A stretch of 64,000 nt of DNA from [Pseudomonas] carboxydohydrogena (GTDB taxonomy: Bacteria; Pseudomonadota; Alphaproteobacteria; Rhizobiales; Xanthobacteraceae): contig NZ_CP113162.1 in NCBI RefSeq assembly GCF_029030725.1, forward strand, positions 2,478,501 through 2,542,500. The letters run 5' to 3'. The translations under genes were made by a program, and so were the position numbers. Within the stretch, counting starts at the first letter, position 1. Every line of letters starts with the position of its first letter. This document shows, one piece after another, positions 55,694 through 63,959 of the stretch. The notes under the pieces were generated by a model. That model was not told the DNA's origin, did not search any database, and saw nothing but the letters and a program-made list of their open reading frames with translations.

Positions 55694-56323
55694 ATGCTTC
55701 CCGGGTTCCGGCTTTTGGCGATCACGGTGGCCCTTGCGGCATCCGTACTGGTTTTCGGCCTGGGCGCGGCGGCACTTCTGCGCGCGACCCATGAGGAATT
55801 CGCCGCCGCTCCGCTGCGGAATCTGCAAGCCCCCGCCTCCAGCTTCATCGCCGAGACGCCGACGCTCGCGATGTTGCAGGTCGAGCCCCCCGCCGCCGAG
55901 CCGCCGGCTTCGCAGCCGGTAGACCCTGCTCCGGCCCCTGCGCCCACGCCCTTGACGGAAACCGAACCGGCGACGCCGGAAGACGAAGCGGCCATCCCGC
56001 GTATCGTCATTCCGGACCCGCCACCGATTCCCCTGACCGACGCCATCACCACGGCCAGCATCGAGGCCCAGCCGCAACCTGTAGCCAAGCCTGCGGCCGC
56101 ACCGGCATCGGCCATCAAGACCAGAGCCGTCGCGCGCAAGCGCGCAGCGATCCGCGCCAAGGCGCGCGCCCGCGCCCGCGCGCATCATCATTACCGCCGC
56201 CGCGTCGTTCGCCCCGCCCCGCCACCCGTGGAGCCCAGTTTCTTCCCGCTGTTCGAGCCGGCATCGACGACCGCGGCAGCGCCCGCGCCAACCGTCGCCG
56301 GCACCCTGCCGCCGCGCCGGTAG
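55694..56323 (+). CDS. Membrane-anchored Pro/Ala-rich protein with basic tract
   Basis: 209 residues from ATG 55694; the frame is open to 55601 and a longer form is possible. One N-terminal helix (FRLLAITVALAASVLVFGLGAAALL) anchors the protein. The periplasmic part is Pro/Ala/Glu-rich at about 55-125, then strongly basic at about 145-175 (ARKRAAIRAKARARARAHHHYRRRVVR), and ends in a Pro-rich tail. No family recognised. The basic run could bind nucleic acid, lipid A or murein. Confidence 0.7.
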   Translation: MLPGFRLLAITVALAASVLVFGLGAAALLRATHEEFAAAPLRNLQAPASSFIAETPTLAMLQVEPPAAEPPASQPVDPAPAPAPTPLTETEPATPEDEAAIPRIVIPDPPPIPLTDAITTASIEAQPQPVAKPAAAPASAIKTRAVARKRAAIRAKARARARAHHHYRRRVVRPAPPPVEPSFFPLFEPASTTAAAPAPTVAGTLPPRR

Positions 56324-56370
56324 CATCATCGCCGCGCCAGGCAACCGCTCAGCGGATCATTGTCCTGCTC

Positions 56371-57219
56371 TCAAGGCTTGCCGGTTGCGACCGGCGGGCC
56401 GTCGGGCAATCCCCACTCCGCCCATGAGCCGTCATAGAGCGCGCTGTCCACACCGAGACGCGCCAGCGCCAGCGACAGCACACCGGCCGTCACGCCCGAA
56501 CCGCATGACGTGACGATGGGACGAGCGAGATCGGCATGCGCCGAGATAAATATCTTTTGCAATTCGCTCACGCGGCGCATCTCGCCGGTCGCCGGATCGA
56601 TCAGATCGGTGAACGGCACGTTGAGGCTGCCGGGAATGCGGCCCGGGCGGCGGCCGGGCCAAGGCTCGGGCGCGGTGCCTTCATAGCGCTCGCGCGAGCG
56701 CGCATCGATCACCTGCTCGGCGCAAATCTCGACATTCTTCCGGATATCTTCAAGGCCGCGGACGCGCTTGTCATCGAGCCGCGCCTGAAAGGTTTTCGGC
56801 GCGGGCGTCACCGAGGCGCTCTCGACCGCGCCGCTCTCGGACATCCATTTCTTCAATCCGCCGTCCAGCACCTTGACGCGCTGATGGCCGAACACGCCGA
56901 ACATCCACCACGCGCGCGGCGCGCCCATGTAGTCGCCGCGATCGTAGATCACCACAAGATCGTCGTTGCCGATGCCAAGGCCGCCGACATCGCGCGCGAA
57001 CTGCTCAGGCGACGGCAGCATGTGCGGCAACGAGCTTGAACGATCCGCGATCACATCGACATCGAAGAACACCGCGCCGGGAACATGCCGCGCGGCATAT
57101 TCCTCCGCCGCCGCCGGCGGCCGCATCGCCGGCATCCGGTAGGCCGCATCGACGATCCGGACATCGGGGTCGATGAGATGCTCGCGCAGCCATGACGTCG
57201 AAACCAGCGGATCGCTCAT
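56371..57219 (-). CDS. sseA: 3-mercaptopyruvate sulfurtransferase (tandem rhodanese)
   Basis: Moves sulfur from 3-mercaptopyruvate or thiosulfate to an acceptor thiol. It has 282 residues, two rhodanese domains. Start MSDPLVSTSWLREHL behind GAGGA. The inactive N-terminal domain has VIYDRGDYMGAPRAWWMF. The catalytic C-terminal loop is SCGSGVTA near 240, the CG[ST]GVT form typical of mercaptopyruvate enzymes. It is 9 nt downstream of the single-domain rhodanese gene and in the same unit. Confidence 0.94.
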   Translation of the reverse strand: MSDPLVSTSWLREHLIDPDVRIVDAAYRMPAMRPPAAAEEYAARHVPGAVFFDVDVIADRSSSLPHMLPSPEQFARDVGGLGIGNDDLVVIYDRGDYMGAPRAWWMFGVFGHQRVKVLDGGLKKWMSESGAVESASVTPAPKTFQARLDDKRVRGLEDIRKNVEICAEQVIDARSRERYEGTAPEPWPGRRPGRIPGSLNVPFTDLIDPATGEMRRVSELQKIFISAHADLARPIVTSCGSGVTAGVLSLALARLGVDSALYDGSWAEWGLPDGPPVATGKP

Positions 57220-57228
57220 GGCCAATCC

Positions 57229-57645
57229 TCACGTTTTGGGTTTGTGCGGCTCGACGCGCTCGATGGGGCCGCCCGCCTCGCGCCATGCCGTGAAGCCGCC
57301 GTCGAGATGCGCGACCGGCTTCAGTCCCATGTCCTGCGCGGTCTTGGCCGCCAGCGCCGAGCGCCAGCCCGAGGCACAGTGGAAGATGAACTTCTTGTCC
57401 TGCTGGAAGGCGGGCTTGGCATAGGGGCTTGCCGGATCGAGCCAGAATTCAAGCATGCCGCGCGGACAATGAAACGCGCCGGGGATGCGGCCCTCGCGCT
57501 CGATCTCGCGCGGATCGCGCAGATCGACGATGAGGATATTTTCATCCTTCATTGAGGCGATCAGGTCGGGCGCCTTGATCGCCTCGATCTCGCGGTTGGC
57601 TTCATCGAGCAGCGTCTTGATGCCGCGGTGAATTGTCTGAGCCAT
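57229..57645 (-). CDS. Single-domain rhodanese-like protein
   Basis: 138 residues from ATG 57645 (MAQTIHRGIKTLLDEANREIE), behind GGAGGG. Rhodanese fold with ILIVDLRDPREIEREGRIPGAFHCPRG and the active-site loop FHCASGWRSALAA, whose Cys would carry the persulfide. The leading 35 residues are helical. It lies between the VWA gene and sseA on the same strand and is probably co-expressed with both. Confidence 0.92.
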   Translation of the reverse strand: MAQTIHRGIKTLLDEANREIEAIKAPDLIASMKDENILIVDLRDPREIEREGRIPGAFHCPRGMLEFWLDPASPYAKPAFQQDKKFIFHCASGWRSALAAKTAQDMGLKPVAHLDGGFTAWREAGGPIERVEPHKPKT

Positions 57646-57658
57646 AAGCCCTCCCTGT

Positions 57659-58843
57659 TTATTTCGTTTTTCGCGCAAGCTCGCGAATGGCTTCCTCGAT
57701 CCCCTCGAGCGTCAGCGGATACATCCGGTTCTCGAACAGTTTGCGGATCATCGCGGTGGATTCCGAATAATCCCAATAGCGCCGCTGCTCGGGATTGAGC
57801 CAGACGACATTCGGATAGGTCTGAAGCACCCTTTGCAACCATACCGCGCCCGGCTCGGGATTAACATGCTCGACCGAGCCGCCCGGCACCGCGATCTCGT
57901 AGGGGCTCATCGCCGCATCGCCGACAAAGATCACTTTGTAGTCGGACGGATATTTATGCAGCACGTCCCATGTCGCGGTCCGCTCGTTGTAACGGCGGTG
58001 GTTGTTCTTCCACACACTCTCATAGAGGCAGTTGTGGAAGTAGAAATATTCCATGTGCTTGAATTCGGTGCGCGCCGCCGAGAACAATTCCTCGACCTGC
58101 GCAATATGCGCGTCCATCGATCCGCCGATGTCGAAAAAGATCAAAACCTTGACGGCGTTGTGCCGCTCGGGGCGTAGATGCACGTCGAGATAGCCGCGAT
58201 TGGCCGACTGCCTGATGGTGGTGTCGAGATCGAGTTCGTCGGCGGCCCCGGTGCGGGCGAACTTCCGCAGGCGCCGCAGCGCGACCTTGATGTTGCGCAC
58301 GCCGAGTTCGACATTGCCGTCGAGGTCCTTGAACTCGCGGCGGTCCCAGACCTTCACGGCACGAAAATTCCGGTTTCCGTCCTGCCCGATGCGGATGCCC
58401 GCGGGGTTGTAGCCATAAGCGCCGAACGGAGAGGTGCCGCCCGTGCCGATCCACTTGTTGCCGCCCTGATGGCGCTTCTTCTGCTCTTCCATCCGCTTGC
58501 GCAGCGTGTCCATCAGCTTGTTCCAGTCGAGCGCCTCGAGCTTCTTCTTCTCCTCCTCGCTGAGATATTTTTCGGTGAGCTTCTTCAGCCACTCCGCCGG
58601 AACAGCGGTTTCACCGACCGCTTCCGACAGGGATTCCAGCCCCTTGAAGGTCTCGCCGAACACGCGATCGAACTTGTCGAGGTTGCGTTCGTCCTTCACC
58701 AGCGCCGCGCGTGCCAGATAGTAGAAATTCTCCACATTATGCTCGGGCAAGCCCGCGTCGAGCGCCTCCATCAAGGTGAGGTACTCGCGTAACGTGACCG
58801 GCACATTGGCCTGCCGCAACGATGTGAAGAATTGCAGAAACAT
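57659..58843 (-). CDS. VWA domain protein of the CoxE-like family
   Basis: 394 residues from ATG 58843 (MFLQFFTSLRQANVPVTLREYLTLMEAL). The N-terminal half is helical with a Lys/Glu-rich stretch near 110-145. The VWA domain starts around 235: VLIFFDIGGSMDAHIAQVEE holds a MIDAS-like motif in which the first Ser of DxSxS is Gly (DIGGS). VIFVGDAAMSPYEI follows. Such proteins act with a MoxR ATPase in metal-cofactor insertion in the cox system; the ATPase at 59017 diverges from this gene. The substrate is unknown. Confidence 0.92.
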   Translation of the reverse strand: MFLQFFTSLRQANVPVTLREYLTLMEALDAGLPEHNVENFYYLARAALVKDERNLDKFDRVFGETFKGLESLSEAVGETAVPAEWLKKLTEKYLSEEEKKKLEALDWNKLMDTLRKRMEEQKKRHQGGNKWIGTGGTSPFGAYGYNPAGIRIGQDGNRNFRAVKVWDRREFKDLDGNVELGVRNIKVALRRLRKFARTGAADELDLDTTIRQSANRGYLDVHLRPERHNAVKVLIFFDIGGSMDAHIAQVEELFSAARTEFKHMEYFYFHNCLYESVWKNNHRRYNERTATWDVLHKYPSDYKVIFVGDAAMSPYEIAVPGGSVEHVNPEPGAVWLQRVLQTYPNVVWLNPEQRRYWDYSESTAMIRKLFENRMYPLTLEGIEEAIRELARKTK

Positions 58844-59016
58844 CGCATGACGTTCGCGCAAGGGTGCCTGCCCGTCAAGCACGCCGCCATGCAGCTTTGC
58901 GCTTTACCGGAGCGGCTTTTTGCCTACATTGAGAATACCTTGCGCGGCTTTTCCGGAATATATCTTCATATGCAACCGGGAAGGCCCGCGCCTCCTCTCG
59001 ATCCAAGAACGGCATC

Positions 59017-59859
59017 ATGAAATTCACCGGCACCGAGAATTACGTCGCAACCGACGACCTCAAGATCGCGGTCAACGCGGCGATCTACCTGCAACGCCCG
59101 CTGCTGGTGAAGGGCGAGCCCGGCACCGGCAAGACCGTGCTGGCCGAGGAAATCGCGCAAGGACTCAAGGCCCCGCTGCTGACTTGGCACGTTAAGTCCA
59201 CCACCAAGGCGCAGCAAGGTCTCTATGAATACGACGCCGTGTCGCGCCTGCGCGACAGCCAGCTCGGCGACCCGCGCGTGTCGGACATCGCCAACTACAT
59301 CAAGCGCGGCAAATTGTGGGAGGCGTTCACCCATGACACGCGCCCGGTGCTGCTGATCGACGAGATCGACAAGGCCGACATCGAATTTCCCAACGATCTG
59401 CTGCTCGAACTCGACCGCATGGAATTCCATGTCTACGAGACCGGCGAGACCATCAAGGCCGCGCAACGCCCGATCATCATCATCACCTCCAACAACGAGA
59501 AGGAACTGCCCGACGCGTTCCTGCGCCGCTGCTTCTTCCACTACATCAAGTTTCCGGATGTCGAGACGATGAAGGCCATCGTCGAGGTGCACTTCTCCGG
59601 CATCAAGCAGCGGCTGGTGGACGAGGCGCTGCGGTTGTTTTTCGACCTGCGCGACATGCCGGGCCTGAAGAAGAAGCCCTCGACCTCCGAACTGCTGGAC
59701 TGGCTGAAGCTCCTGCTCAACGAGGATGTGACGCCCGAGGTGCTGCGCGAAAGCGATCCGCGCAAGATGATCCCGCCGCTGCACGGCGCGCTGTTGAAGA
59801 ACGAACAGGACGTGCATTTGTTCGAGCGCGTCGCGTTCCTGAACCGGCGGGAGAAGTAA
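59017..59859 (+). CDS. MoxR-family AAA+ ATPase (CoxD-like), partner of the VWA protein
   Basis: 280 residues. Start MKFTGTENYVATDDLKIAVNAAI. Walker A GEPGTGKTVLAEE (about 33-45), Walker B VLLIDEIDKADIEF (about 110-123), sensor 1 IIIITSNNEKELPDAF, arginine finger region FLRRCFFHYIKFP. It differs from the ATPase at 9686 in sequence and subgroup. Paired divergently with a CoxE-like VWA gene, it is likely to act as the ATP-driven part of a chaperone complex. Confidence 0.94.
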   Translation: MKFTGTENYVATDDLKIAVNAAIYLQRPLLVKGEPGTGKTVLAEEIAQGLKAPLLTWHVKSTTKAQQGLYEYDAVSRLRDSQLGDPRVSDIANYIKRGKLWEAFTHDTRPVLLIDEIDKADIEFPNDLLLELDRMEFHVYETGETIKAAQRPIIIITSNNEKELPDAFLRRCFFHYIKFPDVETMKAIVEVHFSGIKQRLVDEALRLFFDLRDMPGLKKKPSTSELLDWLKLLLNEDVTPEVLRESDPRKMIPPLHGALLKNEQDVHLFERVAFLNRREK

Positions 59860-59865
59860 TCCGGC

Positions 59866-60141
59866 TCAACCGGCCGCGATCTTCTGCGTCAGCCGCTTGC
59901 GGAACGCACGGTCGCGCTTGAGATGCCATTCGCGGCTCATCGCCTCGTTGCGGGTCGCGAACGTCTCCACATGCAAAAGCGCCCATGTGCGCCCACGCGT
60001 CGAGCGCGCGCCGGTGCCGGAATTATGTTGCGCCAGCCGCCGTTCGACATCGTTGGTCCAGCCGACATAGGTGATAGTGCGGCCCTTGTGCACGCAGCCG
60101 AGTACATAGACGAAACTGGCCTCGCCCTGCGCGCCGCTCAT
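59866..60141 (-). CDS. GIY-YIG nuclease-like protein (UPF0213)
   Basis: 91 residues. GIY-YIG motif in the form VYVLGCVHKGRTITYVGWT, followed by DVERRLAQHNSGTGARSTRGR and the Glu of NEAMSREWHLKRD. This is the short stand-alone form of unknown role, sometimes linked to DNA repair. Its start overlaps the stop of the upstream coiled-coil gene by one nt (TAATG). Confidence 0.93.
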   Translation of the reverse strand: MSGAQGEASFVYVLGCVHKGRTITYVGWTNDVERRLAQHNSGTGARSTRGRTWALLHVETFATRNEAMSREWHLKRDRAFRKRLTQKIAAG

Positions 60142-60476
60142 TATTTCGCGGCCGGTTCTTTCGGCTTCGCAGGCGCGGGCGCGGCCTTCGCGGCCTGCAA
60201 TTCGTTCACCTTGGCCTGAAGGCTGACGACGGACGCCTTCAGCGCATCGATCTGCCGGTTGGCGGCGTCAATCTTCTGCTGATTGTCCTGCGTCAGCTTG
60301 GCGATGGAGCGCATCAGGAAATTGACGTTGCTTTGCAGGCAGCTCGTGCGCCGCTCCATGGTTTTCTCGGCGGTGCAGATCTCGATGCCGGGCACGTCCT
60401 GCGCGACGGCTTGCCCGATTCCAGCCCGCCCGATCAGCGTGAGCGTCATCGCGAACACAGCGGCCCATTTCCACAT
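60141..60476 (-). CDS. Small exported coiled-coil protein
   Basis: 111 residues from ATG 60476 (MWKWAAVFAMTLTLIGRAGIGQAVA). After the signal peptide comes IEICTAEKTMERRTSCLQSNVNFL with two Cys, then a coiled coil (AANRQIDALKASVVSLQAKVNELQ) and an Ala/Pro/Lys tail. It probably sits in the periplasm as an oligomer. No family name is certain. It heads the two-gene unit with the GIY-YIG gene. Confidence 0.78.
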   Translation of the reverse strand: MWKWAAVFAMTLTLIGRAGIGQAVAQDVPGIEICTAEKTMERRTSCLQSNVNFLMRSIAKLTQDNQQKIDAANRQIDALKASVVSLQAKVNELQAAKAAPAPAKPKEPAAK

Positions 60477-60813
60477 CCGACTCTCCCGGCTCGACGTTTC
60501 GGCGCGCGATGCCCCATTTTGCGACGGACATCTCAACGCGCCTTAACCTTTGGAACACGCGCGGAACGAAACGCGCCCGAATCAGCGATTCATAGCACGC
60601 CCGGTTTCGTTCGCGACAAGATGTGGTGTCGCGCGTTCCATCCACGTCTATTCCGGCCTTGGCGTTTCGTTCTTTTTCGCTCGAATTGCGGTGAAAGTCT
60701 TAACGCGCCCCGTTGAGACCCGCCGGCGGCCTCCCATCTGTTCTGCAAGGCCGGCGCCCCGCGAACCGGGGCCGGATTCGTGCGTTGAGAACAACAAGAC
60801 ACGAGGCGAGGAC
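60477..60813. other. Divergent intergenic region
   Basis: 337 nt without a supported gene between the coiled-coil and DUF2188 genes. No repeat or recognised operator was seen. Confidence 0.5.
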
Positions 60814-61056
60814 ATGACCAAGGTCGTCTATCAGATCGTCGAGCATGACGGAGGCTGGGCCTACAAGTTCAACGGCGTGTTTTCCGAAACCTACCCCAGC
60901 CGCAAGGCGGCCTATGACGCGGCGACCGCGGCCGCGCTGGAACAGCGGGTACCCGGACGCACCGAGGTCATCCAGTACGAGGATTCCGACGGAAAATGGC
61001 ATGAGGAGACCGCGAGCGGCAGCGACCGGCCTTCGACCGAGGTCACCGACGAATAG
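60814..61056 (+). CDS. DUF2188 family small protein
   Basis: 80 residues from ATG 60814, behind ACGAGGCGAGG. VVYQIVEHDGGWAYKFNGVFSETYPSRKAAYDAATAAA and VIQYEDSDGKWHEE form the compact DUF2188 beta-beta-alpha-beta unit. Function unknown; related proteins are small and cytoplasmic. It converges with the adenylate cyclase gene (stops 21 nt apart). Confidence 0.85.
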   Translation: MTKVVYQIVEHDGGWAYKFNGVFSETYPSRKAAYDAATAAALEQRVPGRTEVIQYEDSDGKWHEETASGSDRPSTEVTDE

Positions 61057-61077
61057 GCGGCTAAAGGATAAATCTGC

Positions 61078-62649
61078 TCAGGCCGGTTTCGGCTGCCCGG
61101 CCTCCAGAGAGGCCATCGCATCGGCCAGAATCGATTTCACCCGCTCGGCATCCGCAGGCGCAACCGCGCCGGGATTGAAATAGAGATCGAGCCCGGCCAT
61201 CCGTTCCACCACGATGTCGCGCTTGCCACCACCCTCGTCCAGCACGCGATCCACCGCATAAGGCACGACCTGACGCGAAATTCCCTTCATCGTGATCGGC
61301 GCAAGTTCATGCGCGGCGACATCGCCGCGCACCAGCGCATAGGTCTCGTAGCTGACCACGATCTGGCCCGGCTGGGCGATTGATTGCAGCCGTGCCGCGA
61401 GGTTCGCCTCCGCGCCGATGATGGTGTAGTCCATCCGGTCATTGCTGCCGAAATTGCCGACATTGCAGAAGCCCGAATTGATGCCCATGCGAACCTGAAA
61501 CGGTTCCTCGATTCCGGCGTGACGCCATTTCGCGTTCAGCTCCGTGAGGCGGCGCTGCATCTCCCACGCCATCTTCAGGCAGGCCTGCGCATCCGCGACA
61601 TCGCCCCTGGTTTCGGGATCGCCGAAGAAAATCAGCATCGCATCGCCGATGAACTTGTCGATGGTGCCACCATAGGCCATCGCGATGGCGGACATCTCGG
61701 TGAAATACTCGTTCAACAGTTCCGTGATGAGTTCGGGCTGCAACCGCTCGGTGGTCGCCGTGAAGTTCTGGATGTCGGAGAAGAAGATCGTCAGCTTCTT
61801 GCGCTCGGTATGGATGGTGACGTCCTTCCGGCCGCTGAAAATGCTGGTGTAGATCTGCGGCGAGATATAGCGGGAAATCTTCATCGACAATGTCGCGAGG
61901 AAATCGTTCGCCGATTCCAGTTCCGTGTTCATGGTGCGGATGGTCCGGCTCTGCTTGAGTTGCAGCGTCAGGAACGAAATGCCGCTGATCGCCGCCAGCA
62001 CGAAATAGCCCAACAGCCATTTGAACGAGAAGATGTTGGCCGCGATCGGCTGGCTGATGTCGATCTCCTGAATTGCGCGCACGTCGCCCACCTTCCAGTC
62101 GCGCTTCGGGCTTTCCGGGTGGGTGTTGTGGCAACTGACGCAGGCCGGGCCCATCGTCACCGGAACGATGTAACGGACGCGGTCGTGAAACGGACTCCAT
62201 TCAGAATCCACCAGCGCCTGCTTGGGATTTTCCCTCAGGCTCGCGAGCGAAGCCTTCTCGAATGCATCGAGATTGTGCGGCACGCGGTTGGCGAAGGGGT
62301 AGTCCGAGACGAAGCGGTAATGGATGTTCTTCTGCTGATCGCTGATGACCGCGCCGAGTTCGAGCGACAACGTGGCGGGAATCGGGATCGCGCCCGGTAT
62401 CTCCTCGTAATTGTGCACCACCTGCGTCGCGCCGGGAGAAGCAAGCACCCGCGCCACGATGTTGCGGGCGTAATAGCCGCGCACGCCGGTGATGACGGAA
62501 TTCAGGTCGCTCGCCTGTCTGCGCAGCGACGCTTCCGTCAGGTTGGTGAGATCCATCCAGACCGCGAGCGGCAATGCCGCCAGCAGACCCGCGATGACCA
62601 GTCCCGCGACGATGCCGCGGGACTTCGCCCTCTTTGCCGCCTCTTCCAT
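61078..62649 (-). CDS. Membrane class III adenylate cyclase with periplasmic haem-c sensor domain
   Basis: 523 residues. Helices at about 13-33 and 209-231 bracket a periplasmic domain of the DUF3365 (Tll0287-like) type with a c-haem motif C170-V-S-C-H174. The cytoplasmic part from about 283 is a class III cyclase. Metal Asp are D292 and D336, the adenine-selecting Lys is K332 and the transition-state residues are N416 and R420; DYT at 407-409 fits ATP use. It would make cAMP in response to redox or gas signals at the haem. The gene converges with DUF2188 and follows a 73-nt gap from the hydrolase gene on the same strand. Confidence 0.9.
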   Translation of the reverse strand: MEEAAKRAKSRGIVAGLVIAGLLAALPLAVWMDLTNLTEASLRRQASDLNSVITGVRGYYARNIVARVLASPGATQVVHNYEEIPGAIPIPATLSLELGAVISDQQKNIHYRFVSDYPFANRVPHNLDAFEKASLASLRENPKQALVDSEWSPFHDRVRYIVPVTMGPACVSCHNTHPESPKRDWKVGDVRAIQEIDISQPIAANIFSFKWLLGYFVLAAISGISFLTLQLKQSRTIRTMNTELESANDFLATLSMKISRYISPQIYTSIFSGRKDVTIHTERKKLTIFFSDIQNFTATTERLQPELITELLNEYFTEMSAIAMAYGGTIDKFIGDAMLIFFGDPETRGDVADAQACLKMAWEMQRRLTELNAKWRHAGIEEPFQVRMGINSGFCNVGNFGSNDRMDYTIIGAEANLAARLQSIAQPGQIVVSYETYALVRGDVAAHELAPITMKGISRQVVPYAVDRVLDEGGGKRDIVVERMAGLDLYFNPGAVAPADAERVKSILADAMASLEAGQPKPA

Positions 62650-62722
62650 TGCCGCCCCCGACAGCGGGCCATCCGCCCGCCCTCATTGTCGGCCATGTCC
62701 GGGCGGCACGGCAAGCCGGGGA

Positions 62723-63610
62723 TCAGGTCAGCACATTGTATTTCTTGAACCAGGCCTGCATCTCGCTCCATGCCTGTTCGGCCTGCTCCTTGCGGTAGCT
62801 CGGCCGGTAATCGGCATGGAAGCCGTGCGGCGCGCCGGGGAAGATGTGGAATTCCGCCGTCTTTCCAGCGGCGGCCAGCGCCGCCTTCATCTGCTCGACC
62901 TGCGCGGGCGGAATGCCCTGATCCTCCGCGCCGTAGAGGCCGAGCACCGGCGCTTTCATCTCGCCTGCCAGTTGCATCGGGCTTTTCGGCCAGAGCGGGT
63001 TCGGCGGATCGATCAGCGAACCGTAGAAAGCGACACCCGCCTTCAACTGAGTGCTATGGGCGGCATATTCCCAGACGCTGCGCCCGCCCCGGCAAAAGCC
63101 GATGATGCCGAGCCGCTCCGAATCGCCGCCTTGCGACTTCGCCCACGCCGCCGTGGCATCGAGGTCGGACAGCAGTTCGCTGTCCGGCTTGGCGTTGACG
63201 ATCGGCATCAGCTTGGGGATTTCGGTGATCCTGGTGAGATCGGTGCCCGCGCGATAATAATAATCGGGCGCGACCGCGAACGCGCCGAGCCTGGCGAGAC
63301 GGCGCGTCACGTCCTTGATGTATTCGTGCAGTCCGAAGATTTCCATCGCCACCAGAACGATGGGCGGATTCTTGACCCCGGCGGGCCGCGCGAAATAGCC
63401 CGGCATCGTGCCGCCCTGCACCGGAATGGCGGCATCGCCGGCTTCGAGCCCGGTGGTGTCGGTCTTGACGACATCCGCCCGCACCGGCCCTGCAGCCAGC
63501 GTATAGCCCGCGGCGGTGGCCGCCGAAGCCGCCATGAAGCCTCGCCGCGACAGCGGCGCGACCCTGGTCAGGCCGATTTCATCCGAAGCCAATGCCGAAT
63601 TCGATGTCAT
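62723..63610 (-). CDS. Tat-exported dienelactone hydrolase family protein
   Basis: 295 residues from ATG 63610, behind GGGAG. The N-terminus carries a Tat signal (LSRRGFMAASAATAAGYTLA) cut near PVRA. The DLH fold has the Cys nucleophile in IGFCRGG, the acid in YGAEDQGIPP and the His in PGAPHGFHA; the E of VAMEIFGLH is the usual fourth residue. Related enzymes hydrolyse dienelactone or similar esters; the periplasmic location is unusual. It is the upstream neighbour of the cyclase. Confidence 0.92.
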   Translation of the reverse strand: MTSNSALASDEIGLTRVAPLSRRGFMAASAATAAGYTLAAGPVRADVVKTDTTGLEAGDAAIPVQGGTMPGYFARPAGVKNPPIVLVAMEIFGLHEYIKDVTRRLARLGAFAVAPDYYYRAGTDLTRITEIPKLMPIVNAKPDSELLSDLDATAAWAKSQGGDSERLGIIGFCRGGRSVWEYAAHSTQLKAGVAFYGSLIDPPNPLWPKSPMQLAGEMKAPVLGLYGAEDQGIPPAQVEQMKAALAAAGKTAEFHIFPGAPHGFHADYRPSYRKEQAEQAWSEMQAWFKKYNVLT

Positions 63611-63748
63611 CTTGCACTCCCTTTGCGACGTGTCGCCGACGATATGCGGCCTTTGCCGGTGCCGCAAATCAATCACCCGGCCCCTTCCCGGCCAAATCAA
63701 CTGACGGAGAGCAACGGGGACAAGGCTGCGACATGGCGCGCACTCATC

Positions 63749-63779
63749 AAAAAAAGCCCGCCTGGACGGGCGGGCTTTT
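63749..63779 (-). terminator. Rho-independent terminator of the DUF3309 gene
   Basis: On the minus strand: stem GCCCGCC / GGCGGGC with a short loop, then seven T. It lies just past the DUF3309 stop. Confidence 0.9.
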
Positions 63780-63794
63780 CAAATCCGATGGGCG

Positions 63795-63959
63795 TCAAAT
63801 GCGTCCCATCAACAGCAAAATCACCAGAATGATGATGACGAGGCCAAGGCCACCGCCGCCGTAATAACCGGTGCCGTAGAACGGGCCGCCGCCGATGCCG
63901 CTGAAACCGCCAAGCAACGCAATGATCAGAATAATCAGAATAATCGTGCCGAGTGACAT
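63795..63959 (-). CDS. DUF3309 small membrane protein
   Basis: 54 residues, read directly from the sequence: start ATG 63959 behind GAGGAG. The protein begins MSLGTIILIILIIALLGG, continues with a Gly/Tyr-rich turn (GGGPFYGTGYYGGGG) and ends LGLVIIILVILLLMGRI. Two short hydrophobic helices around a glycine loop match DUF3309, a tiny inner-membrane family often linked to stress conditions. Function unknown. It has its own terminator. Confidence 0.9.
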   Translation of the reverse strand: MSLGTIILIILIIALLGGFSGIGGGPFYGTGYYGGGGLGLVIIILVILLLMGRI

